Below are positions 57,457-64,000 of a stretch of DNA of 64,000 bases, in pieces. The stretch covers positions 275,157 to 339,156 of the forward strand of contig JAPFFF010000072.1 in assembly GCA_039105265.1 (NCBI GenBank), given 5' to 3'. This DNA is from Tritrichomonas musculus (Eukaryota > Parabasalia > Tritrichomonadida > Tritrichomonadidae). Within the stretch, counting starts at the first letter, position 1, and each line of letters begins with the position of its first letter. The notes under the pieces are model-generated. The model was given only the letters and a program-made list of their open reading frames with translations, made no database searches and had not been told where the DNA came from. Made by a program: the position numbers and the translations under genes.

Positions 57457-58173
57457 ATGAACACATCATTAGAGAATATGGTGAAAACGCACGTTATGAA
57501 TACGTTGAAAACCTATACTATGAATAAAAAAGAAAGCTTAATTTCTGAAATACACCCTGAGGTTAATATTAGGTTAAATAGTGTTAACGTCATAGTTGGT
57601 AAGCAATCATCAGGAAAGACTGTGATAGCATTAAAGGAAATCATCAAATTAGGTGTATTAAATACTCATCACTTATTTGTCTACGTTACAAAAGACGGTC
57701 AAGAATCAGATAAAACATTTTTAGCTTTAAAGCCACTTCTTATGATTCCATATATTATAATTAGTGAACAAGAAGCTGTTGAATTTATGAAGGATTTAAT
57801 CTCAGCAAAGAATTTATATAATCTTATCAAACGGGAAAACTTGCAGGATAAAATAGATGATCAACAAAAAGAGGATATGTTTAAAATGCTTGCCGTTTCT
57901 GATTTCAACCGAGAAGTATTGCATACAATCGTTTTATTCGATGATATCTCAAATAGTAAACTCTTTTCTTCAGAAGAATCTTATTTTAGCCAATTAATAC
58001 GTAGATGTAGACATATAAATTTTTCATTCCTCCTTTTAATTCAAGGTTGGAAAGGATTAAAACCTCATGTTAAAAATGAAATATCAACATTATTTATATT
58101 TCCATGTTTCAATAAACAACAATTACGTTATATTTATTCACAATCAGCATCTAATTTATCATTTGATGAATAG
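57457..58173 (+). CDS. Older Polinton: packaging ATPase
   Basis: Homologue of the ATPase at 44183-45145. Walker A is VGKQSSGKTVIAL and Walker B LHTIVLFDDIS, followed by the same LIRRCRHINFSFLLLIQGWKG block. It begins without the GC-rich N-terminal extension of the young version. The homology ends close to 58173, where unrelated sequence (the hAT-bearing block) begins. It would drive DNA packaging in an active element. Confidence 0.85.
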   Translation: MNTSLENMVKTHVMNTLKTYTMNKKESLISEIHPEVNIRLNSVNVIVGKQSSGKTVIALKEIIKLGVLNTHHLFVYVTKDGQESDKTFLALKPLLMIPYIIISEQEAVEFMKDLISAKNLYNLIKRENLQDKIDDQQKEDMFKMLAVSDFNREVLHTIVLFDDISNSKLFSSEESYFSQLIRRCRHINFSFLLLIQGWKGLKPHVKNEISTLFIFPCFNKQQLRYIYSQSASNLSFDE

Positions 58174-58539
58174 TCATGCGGTATAGGGGATTTTTAGGGT
58201 AAGAAATGTCCCCATAGGGTATTTTAAACGTTCACTTAACATTGAGTAACAATGAAATTGTGTTATTTTTATGCACAATATAATATAATATAATATAATA
58301 ATATTTTTTTATTATTATAACTCTAATAACTTTTATACACATGATTCACTAGGCTTGGATATTCAAAGAAAATAAATATGTAAATACAATAAATTTTGAA
58401 AATTCAATCTAATATTGGTATAATTGTTTTTAATAATAAGGTAATTGGTTCGATTCCAATATTTTAGTTTTTTTTTTGTACATATATTAAATATTTAATA
58501 AAGATTCCAATCTTTAAATAAAAAAGATATGTATTAAAA

Positions 58540-59215
58540 AAGATGACTAAAAAAATTAAAGATTATACTGATTGAGAAAAAGAAGAAGTAGTATATGATT
58601 ATTGATTAAAAAAGATAATTGATTTCTAGAAAAAAAGATTATAAATGAGAAGAAAGTTACAATTAAGAAGAAGAAAAAAATGACGAGAGGAGAAGGAAGA
58701 AGAAAATGATGATTGAAAAGAAGAAGGATATGATGATTGAGAAGAAGAAGAGGATTTACTGGAAGAAGATAATTTAGAAGAAAAAGAAGAAGAAGATGAT
58801 GATTTATGAGAAGAAAATGATAATTTAGAAGAATATGATGATATATAAAAAGAAGAAGATGATTATTTAGAAGAAGAAAAAAATGATTTAGAAGAAGAAG
58901 AAAAGGTTAGTGATTATTTAGAAGAAGATGATGATTGAGATGTAGAAGATGTTGATTTAAGAGAAGATGATTGTGATTGAGATTTTGAAGTTTACGATTG
59001 AAGGAAGGAGGAAGAAGGAGATGATGAAGAAAATGAGAAGAAGATGATTAAAAGTAGAAGATAATAATGAAAATGAAAAGAAGATGATTAAAAGAAGAAG
59101 ATGATAATATTAATGAAAAATGAAAAGTAAAAGATTAATATTTGAGAAGAAGAAGAGGAAGCTTTAGAAGAAGCTAATGATGATTGAAAAAGAAAAAGAT
59201 AAAGATGATTTTAAA
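58540..59215 (+). repeat. Polypurine GAA/GAT-rich tract
   Basis: About 680 bases are dominated by imperfect GAAGAAGATGAT-type repeats on this strand. One frame reads like an acidic Glu/Asp protein with many stops, so it could be a decayed coding repeat; it could equally be simple-sequence growth. No gene called. Confidence 0.65.
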
Positions 59216-59860
59216 GATATAATTTGCTTCGAAAAAAATGAGTTAAATTTTAATATGTTTTGAATAGAAAAATATTAATGATGAAATCATAGGAGTCAAA
59301 GAATTAATAACTATTAAAGTTTCCATTTTTGACCTTAAATTGTATTTCTAATGATAAATTTACAGGATTTTGCGATTAGAAAAAATGTTCTTGCAATCAT
59401 ATATCTTCAAATATAAAATAATTTATTTTTGTAATTACAAAAACTAATATTTGTAAAGACAATTATATATAAAAAAAATACTAATTCAAATATTTTATAG
59501 GATAAGTAACAAAAATCTGTTTTTTATATTTATTATATTAATATAAAACCAATAATGAAAAAATATCATAAGTTAATGGAAATGTTAGGTGAGAATTTCA
59601 AATATTTGATGAAAAATTGAGAAAGAGGATGTGAAATTGAGAAGGTGGATGTGAAATTGAGAATCTGAAAGCAGAATAATTTTTTCAATATTATATAATA
59701 AATATGATATGAAATATAAAATCATTATGGCTAAATATTAATATAAATAAGTTAACTTATAAGAAGAAATATTAATTCAAAATAAAAATAACTAAATATT
59801 ATGACATTTAATATTATAATAAATCTAAAAATGATAAAGCATAAAACAATAAAAACTATT

Positions 59861-61900
59861 TTAATGAGTTGATTGTAATATATTTCTAGCATCTAATAAA
59901 TCTGGCTTACTCCTCAGTCTTCTGTTACTATGTATAATTCTTTGTCGTGAAATTGCCCGTTCGCAACTTGCTTCGGATAAACAGGCCGAAAGAAGCCTCA
60001 TCGCAATATCACCAATCTCCCCCATATTTTCTTCTTCGCTTCTAATTTGAATCCAGCAAAATTGCAAGCATTCGTTAATATATATATCGTATTTGTCGTT
60101 TTCTGGTTCAAGATAAGAATTATATACGCGCAAATGATGTTGAGTCAAATTTTTGTTTTTATGATTTCTTGTGTTGAGAATTTGTTCCAAGGCTTTTTTG
60201 GCTGCAGTAATATGTTTTGTTTGATTCAGTTTTGCATTTTCAATTGGCAAAATACTTTCATCTTCTTCATCATTATTGGTTGAATTATCAGATACTTTTT
60301 GTCCTTCGTCATCATCTTCAGACGTTGGTTCTGTATCATCATTTAATTCTATTGGTTCTCCTTTTTCGGTCATAAAAACTTCTTCTTCTGGGTTAAGCTC
60401 TTTGTTTGATGATGAAACATCATCAGTGTATGGAAGATAATAATCTAGATCGAAGTATTCCAAGTATGATTCCTCTAACGGATTTTCTTTATCTTGGAGT
60501 CTCTTAATGAAGTCTTTTCTTCCCTCGAGTGTGAATGAGTATCCAAGTCCCCAGATTCCACCATCTTTAGCTTCCAAAGTATACTTGCTTAATGACTCTG
60601 AGAGTGCTTTACCAAAAGGAACTTTATGAACGTTTTCAAGTTCATATAAACAATTAATTGCTCGCTCCAAAGTGATGAATGCTGATGCAAATCTCGTTTT
60701 GGGATTCTCAAATCTTAATATGAGACATTTAAATATTTTCAGGACCTTTTCTAATTCTTGTAACTTATCAAATGGAATATCTTTCTGAATTATTAATATC
60801 TTGCTCTTATGATTTATAAGAAACTTTACAACGTCGTAGTCATTTGCCCATCGGTTGTCAAGATGCTGAGGACAAGATGCTCCAATAAAAGACTGCTTTT
60901 CTTGGCATATTTTGGAGATTGAATGTAACATTTCGACTAATTTCTTTAATTTATCATTTGATTTGGCCACTCTTTTATAGGCATTGTGCACTCTATGACA
61001 AAGACAAGGCACAACTATAATGTTTTGTGCGTTTGGAATATTTTGATTATATAGAATTGAGTGTTTATAATCAGGATTCCAAGCCTTTTTTTGGGCCGTG
61101 TTACCGTCAATAACTACTGAGCCGATTTTTATTTTCAAGATAGTTAATGGTAGTAATCCTTTTGGAATTGAATCTAAGTAGCATTGTGTATTTCCTCCAT
61201 CCATTTTAACTACGTTAAATGGATAAGATGTAATTTTTGAAAGTGGTGCCTCAAGAACAAAATGCAAATTTTGATTATGTGCTGTTGTGCCTTCATCCAT
61301 TGCCACGCACACGTATGATAACTTTGCAAATTTGTCAAGAATTGTTCTGTGTCTTTGATATGCTTCTGTAGTCATTAAATATCGTAACTTATCACGTTTT
61401 ATTGGATGGAATAAATTAACTGCTTTTTCTCTGTAATTTTTGACGCCTGCAATATATAAGCCAAAAGAAATAAAATTGATTGCTAAATTGTAAAACGATT
61501 CTGATGTTAAAGTATTCAGAGATAGGTTCATCTCTCCTGTAAAAATTGCCTTTTGCCTATGTAAATGATTTTCTGTCATTTTTTTCGATTCATCTTGATC
61601 ACCTACGGTTTGATAATCATATAAACTCTTTTGAACCTTTGGAATTCCTGGTTTACATTCGTGGACATGGTTTTGTAACCAAGTTTTGAAATTGTCATCG
61701 CGTTCATAAGGCATTCTGCATCGACATATAACACCGTTATCGTCAATTACTTCTTCTTCGCATCTTAGGTAATATCTTTTTCTATCTTTTTTTGATCGAT
61801 ATTTGCCATATTTATGAATTTTACCTTGTTCTAAGTTTGGAAATGTTACGTAACCTATAAATTCAACATCTTTGTCTGTCACAGACCTTTTTATTGGCAT
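59861..61900 (-). CDS. hAT-superfamily transposase
   Basis: The protein has 679 residues in one open frame. A Cys/His cluster at residues 47-82 (RCEEEV, CRC, HVHEC) suggests an N-terminal zinc finger. The RNase-H-like core has VAMDEGT (Asp202), VVIDGNTAQKKAW (Asp265), PCLCHRVHNAY (the hAT C-x-x-H, 299-302) and DNRWANDYD (350-351). An acidic insert lies near 500-545. The C-terminus has SEASCERAISRQRIIHSNRR (about 643-662), the hAT dimerisation motif. All expected landmarks are present and there are no stops, so the enzyme may be functional or only recently inactive. Cut-and-paste activity is inferred from family. It is inserted in the older Polinton. Confidence 0.88.
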   Translation of the reverse strand: MPIKRSVTDKDVEFIGYVTFPNLEQGKIHKYGKYRSKKDRKRYYLRCEEEVIDDNGVICRCRMPYERDDNFKTWLQNHVHECKPGIPKVQKSLYDYQTVGDQDESKKMTENHLHRQKAIFTGEMNLSLNTLTSESFYNLAINFISFGLYIAGVKNYREKAVNLFHPIKRDKLRYLMTTEAYQRHRTILDKFAKLSYVCVAMDEGTTAHNQNLHFVLEAPLSKITSYPFNVVKMDGGNTQCYLDSIPKGLLPLTILKIKIGSVVIDGNTAQKKAWNPDYKHSILYNQNIPNAQNIIVVPCLCHRVHNAYKRVAKSNDKLKKLVEMLHSISKICQEKQSFIGASCPQHLDNRWANDYDVVKFLINHKSKILIIQKDIPFDKLQELEKVLKIFKCLILRFENPKTRFASAFITLERAINCLYELENVHKVPFGKALSESLSKYTLEAKDGGIWGLGYSFTLEGRKDFIKRLQDKENPLEESYLEYFDLDYYLPYTDDVSSSNKELNPEEEVFMTEKGEPIELNDDTEPTSEDDDEGQKVSDNSTNNDEEDESILPIENAKLNQTKHITAAKKALEQILNTRNHKNKNLTQHHLRVYNSYLEPENDKYDIYINECLQFCWIQIRSEEENMGEIGDIAMRLLSACLSEASCERAISRQRIIHSNRRLRSKPDLLDARNILQSTH

Positions 61901-62553
61901 TAACTTTTTTTAAAAAAGTGACAAAAAATTAAAGACCAATTATAAATTTCTTGAAATAAATAATAAATGTAATATAAATATAATAGTAAAAACATATTTG
62001 ATTTAAAATCTAAATAAATGTGATGAAAATAAGAAAATCTGTTGAAATCTAAATACATATAATTTGATGTAGTTAAAGAATTTGAAAAAGATTCAGGACT
62101 AATAATGCTTGTATAAAGCATTATATAATCAATGAGAAATATGTGATATTATGTGAAGCCTATGTGGGTTAATATCTGAATTTAATGGCCAGACAAATAT
62201 TTGATTCGTTTGATATTTTACAGTTTGTTTGCTCTTGGACCTAACTTCATTCTGATATTTGCATATCTTATCATTATCATTATTGGTTAACAAAAAAATG
62301 AAATGAAAAATAACAAATCTTATATAGAATTATAGATTTTGAATTTTTTTCATATAAAAACATATAAAACCAATATTGTTAATTTATTTAATTTAAAGAA
62401 TATTCAAAATGCATTAAAATTATGTGAAATTGTATTTGAAAAATAAGCAAAATATAAAGATATTCATCCATTAAATTTTAATGAAATTCAAGATTATTGA
62501 ATTTATATGTTTTTATATTTTTAATGATGCATGATTAATCCATATATGATCAT
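61901..62553. other. AT-rich flank of the hAT gene up to the next Polinton gene
   Basis: About 650 bases with no gene. It should include the transposase promoter and the right terminus of the inserted block, but I could not recognise a terminal repeat. Confidence 0.45.
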
Positions 62554-62913
62554 TCAAGTTGTCGATGGTGGTAATACATCAATAGAACTTGACGATTCCT
62601 GAAGAAATGATATAATTTTATTTACTGTATTTCTGATTTCATTTATTTCATTCCTTAATTCTTCAATGGCATCCATCCTGGGCGAAGCTTTACTAACTAT
62701 CTCTTTTTCCTCTTTTTCAACCCATTTCTTTAACATCAACACGCCCTTTATTTTTGTAATTCTATAGCCAATTATATGATAAAGTTTGTTTAATTTATGA
62801 GTCGTTAACTTATCCACTTCTTCCTTATTCTTTGAATACCATAAATTAAATTCATCGACTGTTTTAAATTCTTTTAAATAGTTTTTAATTGGTTCAATAA
62901 CTTTTAAATCCAT
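62554..62913 (-). CDS. Older Polinton: small coiled-coil protein
   Basis: The protein has 119 residues, homologous to the protein at 45218-45556. It starts MDLKVIEPIKNYLKEF and shares VDKLTTHKLNKLYHI and GYRITKIKGVLMLKKW. The C-terminal 45 residues are a coiled coil (EELRNEINEIRNTVNKI). The conserved basic block in front may bind nucleic acid. Same relative place as in the young element. Confidence 0.75.
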   Translation of the reverse strand: MDLKVIEPIKNYLKEFKTVDEFNLWYSKNKEEVDKLTTHKLNKLYHIIGYRITKIKGVLMLKKWVEKEEKEIVSKASPRMDAIEELRNEINEIRNTVNKIISFLQESSSSIDVLPPSTT

Positions 62914-62953
62914 TTAATTAAAAACAAAAATAAAAATTTTTAATTAATAATAA

Positions 62954-63094
62954 ATGAGTTTATCAGAAATTTTTCTTGGTTGTTTAGCAATTATTGAACT
63001 CGCTAATTTACTCATTCGCATTGTGAAACTTTCCCCAACATTAAATATAGATCCACCTTTAACTGATGAAATGAGGAAACGACTTTACTCATGA
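62954..63094 (+). CDS. Older Polinton: 46-residue membrane-type small ORF
   Basis: A short rightward frame between the two leftward small genes. It starts ATG at 62954 and encodes MSLSEIFLGCLAIIELANLL and a charged tail ending KRLYS. One hydrophobic helix of about 20 residues is followed by a Pro-rich, polar end. The young element has no room for a counterpart here (about 50 bases between the genes). It could be a real small membrane protein or chance; hydrophobic composition without low complexity favours the former slightly. Confidence 0.4.
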   Translation: MSLSEIFLGCLAIIELANLLIRIVKLSPTLNIDPPLTDEMRKRLYS

Positions 63095-63101
63095 TTTATT
63101 T

Positions 63102-63422
63102 TTATTCCTTCAGTAATGGAATATCAAACCTTCTAATACCTGCTCCGTTCGCTCCAACAATTCTTCGAGCTCCTGCACCGTTCGCACCTAACGCGTTAAC
63201 GTTTCCACCTTTATAATTAATTCTGTCATTTAATTTACTCACACCATTTCCGATTGTATTTATTACCTCACCAGCACTTCCACCTATTAAATCACCAGCT
63301 TGTCCTATCAATGGTGCAAATCTACCAACTGTTTCAACTGCTTTCTTTACTTTTGGAACTATTCTGCCAATTATGTTTTTAGCTCCGTTCACAATATTTT
63401 TAAACCAACTTCCAAACGCCAT
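63102..63422 (-). CDS. Older Polinton: small Gly/Ala-rich amphipathic protein
   Basis: The protein has 106 residues, homologous to the protein at 45608-45922: both begin MAFGSWFKNI and have a Gly-rich hydrophobic middle. Two near-repeats (ALGANGAGARR, VGANGAGIRR) occur near the C-terminus, and both proteins close with IPLLKE or IPMLKG. Probably a minor virion protein by position. It is divergent from the capsid gene. Confidence 0.72.
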   Translation of the reverse strand: MAFGSWFKNIVNGAKNIIGRIVPKVKKAVETVGRFAPLIGQAGDLIGGSAGEVINTIGNGVSKLNDRINYKGGNVNALGANGAGARRIVGANGAGIRRFDIPLLKE

Positions 63423-63534
63423 ATTTTCATTAATGTAAAAAATTTATTTTTCATTTCTTAATTCATTTATTTTTTCAAAACTATAAATTCTTTTCTTTAT
63501 TAACTTATTATTTAATTTTTTTTCAATATTTAAA

Positions 63535-64000
63535 ATGACATACTTAAACGCTCAAACGAAAAATTTAGGTAATGATGAAGGAGATATTCTCACATTCTTT
63601 CAAAATAAATTAAGACACTTAATTCATCGTAACGGTGGTGATAATTCATTTTCATGGATTATGGAAGAATTCAAAGATAAAGATGCTCCCCTTCCAGTAG
63701 GTACCAAAACACGTATAAAACTCACTCATTCAGGACACACTATTTCACAAATTGAAAAATTATTTTCAACAATACTTTTAGATTTTCAATTAAAACTTTC
63801 TGATAAAATTGATGTTTCAGCAGATACTAACGGATTAATGAAAATATTTGTTGGTTTCAAAAATGCAGTTGAATTTTATGAAGATTGTAGATTTTGGGTT
63901 AATGGAAAACTTTTAGATACATACAGACAAGATGAACTTCAACGTGAATCATTCGCTTATAACTCAATTAAGCCACGAGATGCAAAAGCTACTTCAAAAT
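63535..64000 (+). CDS. Older Polinton: major capsid protein, start only
   Basis: The window ends inside this gene; 155 residues are visible. It matches the start of the capsid protein at 45975: TYLNAQTKNLGNDEGDILTF, a block with THSGHTISQIEKLF, FVGFKNAVEFYED, and RESFAYNSIKPRDAKAT. The frame is open to the window end. Confidence 0.8.
   Translation, partial: MTYLNAQTKNLGNDEGDILTFFQNKLRHLIHRNGGDNSFSWIMEEFKDKDAPLPVGTKTRIKLTHSGHTISQIEKLFSTILLDFQLKLSDKIDVSADTNGLMKIFVGFKNAVEFYEDCRFWVNGKLLDTYRQDELQRESFAYNSIKPRDAKATSK

Larger units (their letters stand above)
58174..62553 (-). mobile_element. Block with hAT transposase inserted in the older Polinton
   Basis: Between the older element's ATPase and its first small leftward gene lies about 4.3 kb with no Polinton homology, where the young element has only about 70 bases. 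It contains a hAT transposase (59861-61900), AT-rich flanks and a polypurine tract. The left edge has TAGGGGATTTTTAGGG (58184-58199), which resembles hAT termini, but I found no matching complement at the right edge and no 8-bp duplication, so the exact ends are not set. Confidence 0.65.
55317..64000 (+). mobile_element. Older, diverged Polinton, part right of the young insertion (runs off the window)
   Basis: It carries homologues of six young-element genes in the same order and orientation: terminal gene, DxNxDxxPD protein, ATPase, the two small leftward genes and the start of the major capsid gene. Protein similarity is partial, so it is a different lineage rather than a recent copy. It is broken: interrupted by two large insertions (the young Polinton and a block of about 4.3 kb carrying a hAT transposase), and the polymerase and integrase genes are not seen between its first and second genes. 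Its right end lies beyond the window. It is older than both insertions. Confidence 0.88.

Overview
This window looks like nuclear DNA of a parabasalid protist, most likely a Tritrichomonas-type trichomonad. It is very AT-rich, the host genes are intronless or nearly so with short 5' leaders, and several families are trichomonad hallmarks: a BspA-like leucine-rich repeat protein, a DUF3447/ankyrin protein, an R2R3 Myb factor, a Sel1-repeat kinase-like protein and protein-primed-polymerase Polinton (Maverick) elements. Species assignment is inference; no rRNA is present to settle it.

Region 1 (1-35.9 kb) is host chromosome with scattered genes on both strands: an HP1-like chromodomain protein, a HECT ubiquitin ligase, a Mutator/Kolobok-like transposase remnant next to a dead Tc1/pogo-type transposon, a Myb factor, an F5/8C (discoidin-like) protein, an 880-residue protein made of seven copies of an unrecognised repeat, a DEDD exonuclease, a pseudokinase-Sel1 protein, tRNA-Trp, a TM-type nitroreductase, an MFS sugar transporter, a possible multi-exon small gene, a DUF3447 protein and a 69-bp-period BspA-like repeat gene. 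Intergenic DNA holds several small TA-flanked inverted-repeat elements (MITE-like) and many copies of an ACTTTTTGA motif.

Region 2 (35,991-55,316) is one complete-looking Polinton of 19.3 kb with 169-bp terminal inverted repeats that look identical by eye and a 5-6 bp target duplication. It carries protein-primed DNA polymerase B, rve integrase, packaging ATPase, major capsid protein, a fibre-like giant protein and about ten smaller proteins. It looks young and whole.

Region 3 (35,942-35,990 plus 55,317-64,000 and beyond) is a second, diverged Polinton into whose terminal gene the young one inserted. It keeps homologues of six genes of the young element in the same order, but polymerase and integrase genes are not seen between its first two genes here, and it is also interrupted by a block of about 4.3 kb that carries a hAT transposase. 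Its far end lies beyond the window. The picture is a transposon nest: hAT and a young Polinton inside an older Polinton.

The observations most worth a second look are the nested insertion itself, a set of short GC-rich palindromic segments placed inside or beside Polinton coding regions, a 56-bp block repeated upstream of two genes of the older Polinton, the seven-repeat host protein, and the recent 276-bp block duplication in the BspA-like gene. All homology statements rest on motif reading by eye; no database search was possible.
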